NCBI GenBank assembly: GCA_946624005.1 | Contig: CAMORS010000013.1 | Coordinates: 1-48,482 of the forward strand | DNA from: an uncultured Prevotella sp. | GTDB taxonomy: Bacteria > Bacteroidota > Bacteroidia > Bacteroidales > Bacteroidaceae | Direction: 5' to 3' | Length of the DNA stretch: 48,482 nt | Made by a program: the position numbers and the translations under genes | In this document: positions 7,096 to 15,011 of the stretch, piece after piece | How the letters are laid out: every line of letters begins with the position of its first letter | How positions within the stretch are numbered: position 1 is the stretch's first letter | The notes under the pieces: model-generated | Databases searched by the model: none | Told to the model about the DNA's origin: nothing | What the model saw: only the letters and a program-made list of their open reading frames with translations

Positions 7096-8034
7096 ATGAA
7101 GATAGAGATAGACAGCGGCAGCGGATTTTGCTTCGGTGTGACGACAGCCATCCGCAAGGCAGAGGAAGAACTGGCCAAGGGCAACAAGCTCTACTGCCTG
7201 GGCGACATTGTGCACAACGGCATGGAGTGCGACCGCCTGGCACAGCTCGGACTCATCACCATCAACCACGACGAGATGCGTCAGCTCCACAATGTCAAGG
7301 TGCTCTTGCGAGCTCACGGCGAACCGCCTGAGACCTACCAGCTGGCGCAGCAGAACGGCATCGAGATTATCGATGCCACCTGCCCCGTGGTGCTGCAGCT
7401 GCAGCGGCGCATCAAGAAGCAGTACGAGCACTCCCTCAACACCCCGCTCGACCCGAAAGGATGCTTGCCAGGGCAAGAACCTCAACACCCAGCACCCCTC
7501 AACACCCAACACCCATCAGCCAACACCCAGATCGTCATCTTCGGCAAGCCCGGTCATGCTGAGGTGCTCGGTCTCGTCGGTCAGACGGAGAGCAAAGCCA
7601 TCGTCATCGCCAACTTCGAGGATGTCAAGCGTCTCGACTTCTCGCGCGACATCTATCTCTATTCGCAGACAACGAAGTCGCTCGACGAGTTCCACCGCAT
7701 CATCGAGTATATCCAGCAGCATATCTCGGCCGAAGCCACCTTCCAGAGCTTTGACACCATCTGCCGTCAGGTGGCCAATCGCATGCCCAACATCAGTACG
7801 TTTGCGGCACGCCACGACCTGGTGCTCTTTGTCTGCGGACGCAAGAGCAGCAACGGCCGCGTTCTCTTCGGTGAGTGCCAGCGTGTCAACCCCCGCAGCC
7901 ACCTGATCGAAGGTCCTACGGAGATACAGCGGGAATGGTTCGAGAATGTAGAGACTGTCGGCATCTGTGGAGCCACGAGTACGCCGAAATGGCTCATGGA
8001 GCAGTGCCGCGACTACATCACCACCCTGCTATAA
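7096..8034 (+). CDS. ispH: 4-hydroxy-3-methylbut-2-enyl diphosphate reductase, with an in-frame repeat insertion
   Basis: A 312-residue IspH/LytB, the last enzyme of the MEP isoprenoid pathway, which reduces HMBPP to IPP and DMAPP with a [4Fe-4S] cluster. The cluster cysteines are visible: Cys12 in GFCFG, Cys in IDATCPVV (about 96), and the third in FDTICRQV. LRAHG and the closing GATSTPKWL are also present. Residues about 114-145 are not IspH-like: they are encoded by CAACACC-type heptads plus a small hairpin (7436-7530) and give a Pro/His/Asn/Gln-rich loop after RRIKKQYE. All motifs stay in frame, so the enzyme is probably active. Confidence 0.93.
   Translation: MKIEIDSGSGFCFGVTTAIRKAEEELAKGNKLYCLGDIVHNGMECDRLAQLGLITINHDEMRQLHNVKVLLRAHGEPPETYQLAQQNGIEIIDATCPVVLQLQRRIKKQYEHSLNTPLDPKGCLPGQEPQHPAPLNTQHPSANTQIVIFGKPGHAEVLGLVGQTESKAIVIANFEDVKRLDFSRDIYLYSQTTKSLDEFHRIIEYIQQHISAEATFQSFDTICRQVANRMPNISTFAARHDLVLFVCGRKSSNGRVLFGECQRVNPRSHLIEGPTEIQREWFENVETVGICGATSTPKWLMEQCRDYITTLL
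7436..7530. repeat. CAACACC-type heptad block inside ispH
   Basis: Degenerate heptads (CTCAACA, CCCAGCA, CCCAACA, CCCATCA types) surround a CTTGCC-AG-GGCAAG hairpin. The block is translated in frame as about 32 low-complexity residues inside an essential enzyme. Confidence 0.8.
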
Positions 8035-8100
8035 TGCGCTTTTGAACGAAATATTGTATCTTTTGAAACATTTCTTACACGATGTTTCAGCGAAACACCG

Positions 8101-8108
8101 TAACTTTG
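8101..8108 (+). promoter_or_regulatory. -7 box upstream of the GH32 gene
   Basis: TAacTTTG (8101-8108) matches the Bacteroidota -7 element. No TTTG sits at the expected distance. Transcription would begin near 8113-8116, which favours the ATG at 8167 over the in-frame ATG at 8128 as the translation start. Confidence 0.55.
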
Positions 8109-8166
8109 CCCCGCATTTTCAAACTACATGAGCAAGAGTATGAATCAAAAGTTACGTATACAATCT

Positions 8167-10509
8167 ATGAACAAGAAAACATTCCTCGCACTGGCCATGC
8201 TGTCGGCAAGCCACGTCGCTACCATCTATGCGCAGCAGCCTGCCGCCCACTTCGACATGTCGCTCACTGCTGGCGGCAACGTCACAGAACAAGTCAGCAA
8301 CACTTCTTTCACCGTCAACTCGCAGTTGCCAGCCTGCAACGTGGAGGGTATCGACGGACAGGCCTTGCGCTTCGACGGCTATTCCAACTACGTTAGAGGC
8401 ACGCTGCCCACCAGTTCGCTCAGCACGTCGACGCTCACCCTGCGCGTCGTACTGGCAGCCGAGAGCTATCCCATGATGAAGGTCGATGTAGCCGAGACGA
8501 CCCCCACCTTCGCCACCATCTGCGGCAATCTCGACGAGTCGGGCAAGAAGGGTCTTGCCCTTGAGCTCTCTTCGCAGGGCGACCTGCGCTTCCGCTTTGC
8601 TTCGGCCTACGCCAATGGTTATCTCTTCACCGTCAACGGCACGGAGAAGCTGCCACGGGGCCGATGGTGCGAGCTCTGTGCTGTGCTCGACAAGCCGTCG
8701 AACAGCGCCAAGCTCTATCTCGACGGTCGGGAGATAGGCTCCAGCAAGATGAGCCGTTCGGACATGATTCATGCCGCCGTCGACTTCTTCGTCGGTAGGG
8801 GAGCCACCGAGCTGAAGCATGGGCTATTCTTCATTAACACCTTCTGCGGACTCATCGACGACATCGCCATCTACAACGAGGCTGTCACTCCCTCAACACC
8901 CGTCACCCAACACCCAACACCCGACTTCAACTATCCCGCCGAACGATATGCTGAGAGCCTCTGGCGCCCTGCTTTCCACGCGATGCCCGGTGGCAGCTGG
9001 ACCAACGAGACACACGGAATGACCTACAGCGACGGACAGTGGCACGTCTTCTTCCAGAAGAATGCCAACGGCCCCTACATGTCGCGACTCCACTGGGGAC
9101 ACGTCACTTCCGACAATCTCTATCTCTGGCACGAAGAGCCTATCGCCTTCGGACCCAGTGAGGACTACGATATCAAGGGCTGCTGGAGCGGATGTCTCTA
9201 CGATGACAACGGCACGCCCACCATCCTCTATACCGCCGTCGACAACGCCCGGGCCACCATCGCCAAGGCAACAGCCACCGATGGCTCGCTCCTCGAATGG
9301 CAGAAGCAGGGCATCGTCGTCAACGGACGGCCTGCAGGACTCTCCGACGACTTCCGCGATCCCTACCATTTCACCGCCAACGGACAACAGTACATCATTG
9401 TCGGCACAAGCAAGAACAACGTCGGAGCCTGTACGCTCCATCGCTTGGAGAACGGCTCATGGACTAACGACGGCACCCTCTTCTTCCAAGGGGGCAATGC
9501 CAATCAGCACGGCACCTTCTGGGAGATGCCCAACGTCACACCGATGGGCGATGGACGATGGCTCTTCACCTGTACGCCGCTCAATACGGGTGCCGGTGTG
9601 CGCACGCTCTGCTGGGTAGGCACCATCGGTGCCGACGGCAAGTTCACTCCCGACGGCTCGGGTATGCAATATCTCGAGATGGGCGGCATCAGCCGCGACG
9701 GCTACGGACTGCTCTCGCCCACCATCTATCAGACAGCTGAAGGCAAGACGCTCCTGCTGGGCATCGTTCCTGATAAACTGCCCACACAGACCAACTTCGA
9801 GATGGGATGGGCTCACAACTACTCGCTGCCGCGCGAAATCAGCCTTGATGCCAACAACCAGCTCGTACAGAAGCCCTATAGCGGGCTGACAGCCATGCGC
9901 ACGCAGACGAAGGCAGAATATAGCGGTGACCTCCTCGGCAGGCAGTCGCTCGCTCCCGTCAGTGGCCGACAGATAGAGCTCATGGGCGAGTTTACCGTCG
10001 GTTCGGGCGAGATGGGCTTCCGCTTCCTGAAGTCGGGCAACCGCCAGGCCATTCTCTCCTACGACGGCAACCGCGGCACGCTGACGCTCAACCTCAACTC
10101 TCTCGACCGTCAGGTCAACGACGCTCAGCCCTACAACGGCGTCTATTCCGCCACGCTGCCCGAAAAGCCAGCTGCCGGCGAGAAGCTCAAGCTCCACCTC
10201 TTCCTCGACGGCTCTATCGCGGACATCTTTGTCAACGACCGCTGGGCCTTCTCCGTCAGACTCTTCCCAACGGATGCTGCTGCCACGGAGGCTGAGGCTT
10301 TCTGCACAGCAACGACGACGTGCAACCTCAAGGCTTGGACGCTCGATCCGCAACAGACGGCATCGGGTGGAGCAACAGCCATCACATGTGTTCAGTGTGA
10401 TGCCTCTCAGCCGCATCAGCAGTTGTACGACCTTCAGGGACGGTTGGTATCACGTGGGTACGAGAAGGGCATCTACATCCAGGAAGGCCGCAAAGTGTGC
10501 ATCCACTAA
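8167..10509 (+). CDS. Exported GH32-family fructan hydrolase with N-terminal LamG-like domain
   Basis: A 780-residue secreted glycosidase. The signal peptide ends near AQQ (about residue 24). A laminin-G-like beta-sandwich (about 30-240) is joined through a repeat-encoded linker (about 242-253) to a GH32 five-bladed propeller (about 258-560) and a C-terminal beta-sandwich. RDP (Asp398) and the acid/base Glu453 in WEMPN are present. The usual nucleophile motif NDPNG is replaced by NETHG (Glu281), which may change activity. The likely substrate is levan, inulin or sucrose, but this is inference. The end, YDLQGR...GIYIQEGRK, resembles a short Bacteroidota sorting tail shared with two other proteins here. 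A DUF1573 gene follows 9 nt later. Confidence 0.88.
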   Translation: MNKKTFLALAMLSASHVATIYAQQPAAHFDMSLTAGGNVTEQVSNTSFTVNSQLPACNVEGIDGQALRFDGYSNYVRGTLPTSSLSTSTLTLRVVLAAESYPMMKVDVAETTPTFATICGNLDESGKKGLALELSSQGDLRFRFASAYANGYLFTVNGTEKLPRGRWCELCAVLDKPSNSAKLYLDGREIGSSKMSRSDMIHAAVDFFVGRGATELKHGLFFINTFCGLIDDIAIYNEAVTPSTPVTQHPTPDFNYPAERYAESLWRPAFHAMPGGSWTNETHGMTYSDGQWHVFFQKNANGPYMSRLHWGHVTSDNLYLWHEEPIAFGPSEDYDIKGCWSGCLYDDNGTPTILYTAVDNARATIAKATATDGSLLEWQKQGIVVNGRPAGLSDDFRDPYHFTANGQQYIIVGTSKNNVGACTLHRLENGSWTNDGTLFFQGGNANQHGTFWEMPNVTPMGDGRWLFTCTPLNTGAGVRTLCWVGTIGADGKFTPDGSGMQYLEMGGISRDGYGLLSPTIYQTAEGKTLLLGIVPDKLPTQTNFEMGWAHNYSLPREISLDANNQLVQKPYSGLTAMRTQTKAEYSGDLLGRQSLAPVSGRQIELMGEFTVGSGEMGFRFLKSGNRQAILSYDGNRGTLTLNLNSLDRQVNDAQPYNGVYSATLPEKPAAGEKLKLHLFLDGSIADIFVNDRWAFSVRLFPTDAAATEAEAFCTATTTCNLKAWTLDPQQTASGGATAITCVQCDASQPHQQLYDLQGRLVSRGYEKGIYIQEGRKVCIH
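8890..8923. repeat. CAACACC-type heptads at the LamG-GH32 junction
   Basis: CTCAACA, CCCGTCA, CCCAACA and CCCAACA units lie exactly between the LamG-like and GH32 domains and are translated as a Thr/Pro/Gln-rich linker. Confidence 0.8.
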
Positions 10510-10518
10510 CATTCGCCT

Positions 10519-11190
10519 ATGCTTACCCTTATTGATACCCTCATTGTCGTGGGGATGGCTGTCGCTCAGACAGGCACCATCCACGAGGCTGACGGCCCCT
10601 ATCGCCACACCTTCCGTCTCTGCAACGGAGGGACGGAGGCTGTCACTATCGTGCAAGGCTACACCTCCTGTCATTGCACGACCATCCTCTTCGACAAAGA
10701 CCAGCCCATAGCTCCGGGTGACACTGTCGACGTGACGCTCGTTTTCAACCCCCAAGGTAAGGGTGGCGACTTCTATGAAAGCGCCACCCTCCAATACAGC
10801 ACCTTTGAAGAACGCACCCCCGAAAACATCTCTCGCACCCCCGCACCCTCGCACCCTCGTACCCCCGAAACCATCACCCTGGCTTTTGAGGGAACATGCA
10901 TCACCAGCGAAGAGACCCTGCTCCGGCAGTATCCCGTTCGTGTCAGCGACGATATCCGCCTCAACACCAATCGCTTCGACATTGGCTTCCTCCATCCGGG
11001 CGACACCGTAAAGCGCACCGTCGCGGTACTGCATCGTGACGACGGCGACCGCCGCGAACTTTTCCCCGTCAGCTATACCGTCGGTCCCGACAGTCCCAAG
11101 GGTCTGCAGCACATTGCATGTCCCATCAGCATCCCGACGAAGGGTGGTGTCGTCAGCGCTACCATCACCCTCGACCTCGTTGTCAGGTAA
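10519..11190 (+). CDS. DUF1573-type protein with a repeat-encoded linker
   Basis: A 223-residue protein. The hydrophobic start (LIDTLIVVGMAVAQ) is probably a signal peptide. The N-terminal half is a DUF1573 domain: YRHTFRLCNGG, then TSCHCTT with Cys-x-Cys, and DVTLVFNPQGKGG. Residues about 99-118 are encoded by CTCGCAC-type heptads (10813-10871). The second half is another beta-rich domain with NRFDIGFLHPGDTVKRTV. The function is unknown. It lies 9 nt after the GH32 gene, so it is probably co-transcribed with it, which suggests a cell-envelope role linked to that enzyme. Confidence 0.75.
   Translation: MLTLIDTLIVVGMAVAQTGTIHEADGPYRHTFRLCNGGTEAVTIVQGYTSCHCTTILFDKDQPIAPGDTVDVTLVFNPQGKGGDFYESATLQYSTFEERTPENISRTPAPSHPRTPETITLAFEGTCITSEETLLRQYPVRVSDDIRLNTNRFDIGFLHPGDTVKRTVAVLHRDDGDRRELFPVSYTVGPDSPKGLQHIACPISIPTKGGVVSATITLDLVVR
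10813..10871. repeat. CTCGCAC-type heptads inside a DUF1573 gene
   Basis: The block has CCCCGAAAACATCTCTCGC, then CACCCCC, GCACCCT, CGCACCCT and CGTACCC-like units. It shares the AACATCTCTCGCACC core with cbiD at 3365-3529. It stays in frame and falls between the two beta-rich domains. Confidence 0.8.
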
Positions 11191-11277
11191 GGAACCCTTT
11201 TTCGTTCATTTTAAGCTAATAATAGGAAAAGAAAGTTAATTAGCGGATAAAATCGTGGGTTATTCAGATGTTTGCTT

Positions 11278-11285
11278 TATCTTTG
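11278..11285 (+). promoter_or_regulatory. -7 box of the TPR regulator gene
   Basis: TAtcTTTG (11278-11285) fits the -7 consensus, 36 nt before the ATG at 11321. The -33 position (11254-11257) is not TTTG, so the promoter may be weak or need an activator. Confidence 0.5.
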
Positions 11286-11320
11286 CATAAAAAATGTAGG
11301 GATGCGACCTGTAGTGTCCG

Positions 11321-13123
11321 ATGCCAATGGAGAAACTCACATATTGTATTTGGGCAGCATTGCTGATGGTAGTGCAGGCCTGCCATGAAAACAGACAATA
11401 CGACGAGCAGTTGCAGCGTGCTGACAGCCTGATGGAACAATCGGGCAGCGACATCGTGGCAGCTGCTGAAGGGCTCAATGCCATCCACGCCGATTATCAT
11501 CGCATGAACCACAGGCAGCAGATGCGCTACCGACTGCTGCAGGTGAAGGCGCGTAACAAACTGGGTCAGTCGGTGGCAGGTGATACCGTTATGCGCGATG
11601 TAGCCGACTACTACCGTCGTCACGGCACGCCCAACGAGCGTGTGGAGGCTCTCTATCTGCTGGCCCGCGTCTATCACGACCAAGGTCTGTTGCCGCAAGC
11701 CATCGAAACCTACCAGATGGCCGACCAGGCTGCCGACACCACCCGTAGCGACTGCAACTGGAAGCACTTGTTTCTCGTGCACTCGCAGCTGTGCAGTCTT
11801 TATTCTGAGCAACGGATGCCGGATTATGAGCTTGAAGAATTGGAAAAGATGAAACTTCTGGCTAAGAGGGCTAACGACACGATCAACTATATCTTGTGTG
11901 AGCTTTGGAAAAGCGACAGCTTTTGGAGTATGGGAGAATATGAAAGCGCTGTTGACCAAGAGCAAAAAGCAATACATCTGATGAGAGAGAATGGTTACGA
12001 TCAATTGGCCAATGGCAGTTGTGGCACAACCATCTGGTATCTGATAAGGCAGGGTAAATCATCGGAGGCCAGAAAATACATGGATCTATATGAGAACGAA
12101 GCTGGGCTTTTCGACGAACAAGGCAATATCGCGGAAGGACGGGAGGCTTACTATGCCTATATGGGGAAGTATTATTTGATGACAGGCAAACTCGATTCGG
12201 CTGAGTTCTTTTTCAGGAAGGTACTGATGTACGATGGAGAAAGAAACAACAAAGAAGGTGGCTATGAAGGGCTGATGCAACTTTATAGCAAAAAACATCA
12301 GGCAGATTCTGTCGTTAAATATGCCAACCTCTATTGTAAGGCAAACGAGAAGGACATGTTGGGTAAGTCTACAGAGAAACTCGGTCATATCAAGGCAATG
12401 TACGACTATAGTCAGTACAAAATAGAGGCAGAGGCAAGCCGCCTGAAGGCCACAAGGACAATGCTTGTTGCTGTCTGCATCGTGCTTGTCTTACTGGTAG
12501 TATTGGTTATTCTTGCGTACGTCTATTATATATATAGGAAAAAAGCGCGTAAGAAACAGGAGGAGAAGAACATTCAGTATGCAGAGACCTACCGCATGTA
12601 CACCAAGTTGATGAAGGAACGGCAAGAAGAGAAGGTGAGGATGTTGGCTGAGAAAGAAGCAATGCGCCATAAGTCTGCTGTCAGCGAAAAAGAGATCAAT
12701 CGGCTGAATGCCATTATTCACAATAGCCAAGAAGGCCAACACCGACCGGAAAAGTGGAGTCTTGAAGCATCCATTCTTTATAGTGACGAAGTGATATGTA
12801 TGCACCAATATGCTGTGAAGGGCGTTGCTCCAGATTCTTTGTGGCTCGACTTAGAAACGAAAGCTGAACTCTTCTTGCCTCGTTTTATGCAGACAATTAA
12901 TGACAAGCAATATGCCCTAACTAATTTGGAACAGCGCATAGCTCTGTTGTTGAAGCTACGGTTCATCGGAGGCGAGATACAAAACCTGCTCGGGAAATCG
13001 TCTCAAAGCCTTACCAACAGCCGGGCCAATATCAATAAGAAACTGTTCAAAGGAGAAGGTGTAAAGGGGTTCGATGAAGCTCTTCACGCACTGGGTGAGG
13101 CAATTTCTCCGCCAGACATGTAA
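11321..13123 (+). CDS. TPR lipoprotein-like membrane regulator with C-terminal HTH
   Basis: A 600-residue protein. The N-terminus is a lipoprotein-type signal (LLMVVQAC, Cys21). Residues about 35-370 are TPR-like helices (for example AIETYQMADQAAD and KLDSAEFFFRKVLMYD). A single membrane helix spans about 387-410 (MLVAVCIVLVLLVVLVILAY), followed by a basic coiled coil (about 415-475). The last 100 residues are helical and end with an HTH-like unit (LEQRIALLLKLRFIGGEIQN, then LTNSRANINKKLF) resembling LuxR/GerE helices. Known Bacteroidota regulators have this layout: a periplasmic TPR sensor and a cytoplasmic DNA-binding domain. It probably controls the downstream DUF3244 operon. An alternative start at 11327 is possible. 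Confidence 0.75.
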   Translation: MPMEKLTYCIWAALLMVVQACHENRQYDEQLQRADSLMEQSGSDIVAAAEGLNAIHADYHRMNHRQQMRYRLLQVKARNKLGQSVAGDTVMRDVADYYRRHGTPNERVEALYLLARVYHDQGLLPQAIETYQMADQAADTTRSDCNWKHLFLVHSQLCSLYSEQRMPDYELEELEKMKLLAKRANDTINYILCELWKSDSFWSMGEYESAVDQEQKAIHLMRENGYDQLANGSCGTTIWYLIRQGKSSEARKYMDLYENEAGLFDEQGNIAEGREAYYAYMGKYYLMTGKLDSAEFFFRKVLMYDGERNNKEGGYEGLMQLYSKKHQADSVVKYANLYCKANEKDMLGKSTEKLGHIKAMYDYSQYKIEAEASRLKATRTMLVAVCIVLVLLVVLVILAYVYYIYRKKARKKQEEKNIQYAETYRMYTKLMKERQEEKVRMLAEKEAMRHKSAVSEKEINRLNAIIHNSQEGQHRPEKWSLEASILYSDEVICMHQYAVKGVAPDSLWLDLETKAELFLPRFMQTINDKQYALTNLEQRIALLLKLRFIGGEIQNLLGKSSQSLTNSRANINKKLFKGEGVKGFDEALHALGEAISPPDM

Positions 13124-13135
13124 AAAATGTAAACC
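13117..13135. promoter_or_regulatory. Operator-like direct repeat, distal copy
   Basis: CATGTAAAAAATGTAAACC overlaps the stop codon of the TPR regulator. It matches the copy at 13195-13213 at 16 of 19 positions, and the starts of the two copies are 78 nt apart. Each copy contains two ATGTAA half-sites. It is a candidate binding site for the HTH domain of the regulator. Confidence 0.45.
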
Positions 13136-13194
13136 CACCGGAATCCCTCTGTTTATCGGGCTTTCCGACATTTAATACGTTGACAGCTTCTGCA

Positions 13195-13213
13195 CATGTA
13201 AATGATGTAAGCC
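13195..13213. promoter_or_regulatory. Operator-like direct repeat, proximal copy
   Basis: CATGTAAATGATGTAAGCC ends 5 nt before the TTTG -33 box of the DUF3244 promoter (13219-13222), where an activator would be expected to bind. It is paired with 13117-13135. Confidence 0.5.
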
Positions 13214-13218
13214 GAAAA

Positions 13219-13251
13219 TTTGGAGTATAGCCTGGAATAGACGTACCTTTG
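13219..13251 (+). promoter_or_regulatory. Promoter of the DUF3244 operon
   Basis: TTTG (13219-13222), 21 nt, TAccTTTG (13244-13251). This is a good Bacteroidota promoter about 67 nt before the DUF3244 start, and it is very similar to the orphan promoter at 75-106. Confidence 0.75.
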
Positions 13252-13318
13252 CACCCCGAATCCCGGAGCCTGGCAAACTGCCATGAGCAAAAGGAGGTAA
13301 CTAAAAACAAAAAAGCAT

Positions 13319-13702
13319 ATGAAAAAAAGAAAGCTAACGATTGCTGTTCTGATGATGCTTGCCACCGCAAGTACCATGAATGCACAAAATGTGAATGCAA
13401 ACGGAAATGCAGAACAAATCCCGTTGACTTGGAGCGAAAGGCCTCCCATCAACACAGGCACACCATTTCCCAAAGCCCCTATGTTGATACCGTCTGTATA
13501 CCTCAATGGTTACACCCTCTTTGTTGATGATAGACTGACAGGCTACACCCTTGAATTATACCAAGATGATGAATTGGCCTATCAGCATTTCATCCTCGAT
13601 GGCGAATGCAGCATCGAGTTGCCATCCTCCCTCTCAGGAGAGTACACCATCCGCTTCATCAATGAAGATGGAAATGCATTTATAGGCGTGATAATTTTGT
13701 AA
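13319..13702 (+). CDS. Small exported DUF3244-type protein
   Basis: A 127-residue exported protein. It has a signal peptide (KKRKLTIAVLMMLATASTMNAQ) and a compact beta-sandwich-like mature part ending in YTIRFINEDGNAFIGVIIL, which fits the DUF3244 family of small Bacteroidales secreted proteins. Its function is unknown. It is preceded by its own promoter and by the paired ATGTAA sites, and the TPR/HTH regulator lies immediately upstream. That arrangement suggests it is a regulated output of that regulator. Confidence 0.7.
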   Translation: MKKRKLTIAVLMMLATASTMNAQNVNANGNAEQIPLTWSERPPINTGTPFPKAPMLIPSVYLNGYTLFVDDRLTGYTLELYQDDELAYQHFILDGECSIELPSSLSGEYTIRFINEDGNAFIGVIIL

Positions 13703-13754
13703 AAGAAGTAGTGCTTAACTATAAGAACATTTTTAACTATAAAAGAACAAAAAA

Positions 13755-14696
13755 ATGAAAAATATCATATTAATTAGTACAATCGTTTTGTTTGTTGTTT
13801 CATGTAATTCACATGAAGAAGTTTTTGAAAATGATGCGGTGGATGGAGATATGATGACCCTTATGCATGACCTGAAAGAATTAAACAAATCATTCGCCGG
13901 TATGAGCTGCATTCTTACAAGGGATGACGAGAAGCAAGATACAGCAAAAAATGATTGGGACAAAACCATAACGATAGTAACTTCAGATATAACAGGTTTT
14001 GGAGCAACAGTAGTTACTGGTGCTGAAGTTGGGTGGAAGTACGGAAAAACTGAAGGATTAAAAATAGGAGCAGGCCTAGGCGCCCTTTGGGGACTTTTCA
14101 ACGGATATTCGGCATCAAGATTGGCAAAGGCCACTTTAGACAGTGAGCCAAGAACACGCTCCTCAGAAAAAATCCAACTATCTGCAAATACATTCAAACA
14201 ACAAACTGCAGCTGTATATTGTGGCTTAATGGATACCTTGAATACTGACAGTTTGTTAGATTTACAAAGTGTTATTATACCTAGAAAGTATAATATAACA
14301 GGCGTTTTGCATAACAAGATGCTTGATGTAACAATCAGAGATGCTAACATCATGCCTAATGTGGAAATTCCAGATAGCATCAACGAACTATTCGAATTGG
14401 ATTATGTTGATTCTCTCTATCATTATACCTATAACCAACTGGTTTCAGGAAACAAATTGGCTATAAGGAGCATTTCTAACACAAACTTCCTGATTATTTA
14501 TAATAGTTTAATTGACGCTTTGAAAGAATATGCTGACAATCCTGAAAATAGCCATAGAATTATCAATGATTATGTAAAGTTTGTTAAGCGAAGTCCCGTT
14601 TTTTCATCGAACGAAAAGGAGAATATGTTGAGAATGCTGAGTATTGCACTCAATAGCTTTGATTATTGGTATAATTATTTTATGAGCTATGAATAG
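13755..14696 (+). CDS. Lipoprotein with glycine-zipper segment, unknown function
   Basis: A 313-residue predicted lipoprotein (LFVVSC, Cys17). Residues about 75-115 are rich in glycine and hydrophobics (ITGFGATVVTGAEVG and GLKIGAGLGALWGLFNG), a GxxxG pattern seen in glycine-zipper and pore-forming or membrane-inserting segments. The rest is mainly helical with no family recognised. The gene is clearly more AT-rich than its neighbours, which suggests acquisition from elsewhere. The next gene overlaps its end by 8 nt, so the two are translationally coupled. An immunity, toxin or envelope role would be speculation. Confidence 0.6.
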   Translation: MKNIILISTIVLFVVSCNSHEEVFENDAVDGDMMTLMHDLKELNKSFAGMSCILTRDDEKQDTAKNDWDKTITIVTSDITGFGATVVTGAEVGWKYGKTEGLKIGAGLGALWGLFNGYSASRLAKATLDSEPRTRSSEKIQLSANTFKQQTAAVYCGLMDTLNTDSLLDLQSVIIPRKYNITGVLHNKMLDVTIRDANIMPNVEIPDSINELFELDYVDSLYHYTYNQLVSGNKLAIRSISNTNFLIIYNSLIDALKEYADNPENSHRIINDYVKFVKRSPVFSSNEKENMLRMLSIALNSFDYWYNYFMSYE

Positions 14697-14913
14697 AGAT
14701 TTGTTTTTTGAGCGAATGACATCCGGAAGGAATGTGTTCTCGGTTGTCTTGAAAGTTGTTTATCTGTTTGTGTTTGTCGAATGGCTGGGCTTTATGCCCG
14801 GTTTCAGCGAACCTTGGCGGACTCTGTCGTTCGTGGCATTGGGCATAATCGTGGCAGCCTTCATCGGGAAGGTTGTATGGGCGGTTTGTTCTTCAAACAC
14901 AATCTCCAAATAA
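14689..14913 (+). CDS. Small two-helix membrane protein
   Basis: A 74-residue protein. Two hydrophobic stretches (VFSVVLKVVYLFVFVEWLGF and LSFVALGIIVAAFIGKVVWA) are probable membrane helices, and the N-terminus is charged. No family was recognised. It starts inside the last codons of the preceding lipoprotein gene (ATGAATAG overlap), so the two are probably made together. Confidence 0.6.
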   Translation: MNRDLFFERMTSGRNVFSVVLKVVYLFVFVEWLGFMPGFSEPWRTLSFVALGIIVAAFIGKVVWAVCSSNTISK

Positions 14914-14928
14914 CAAACTCGAGAGAAT

Positions 14929-14990
14929 GCAGTTCGGTTAAATAAGATCATACAAATGCGATTGTTTGCTGTCAAATTTAGCCGAACTGC
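14929..14990. terminator. Long inverted repeat, possible terminator
   Basis: The arms 14929-14943 (GCAGTTCGGTTAAAT) and 14976-14990 (ATTTAGCCGAACTGC) pair over 15 bp with one T·G wobble around a 32-nt loop, and TTTTC follows. It lies between the two small membrane protein genes and could end the first transcript or act as a regulatory dyad. Confidence 0.5.
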
Positions 14991-15011
14991 TTTTCACTAT
15001 CACAGATAAAA

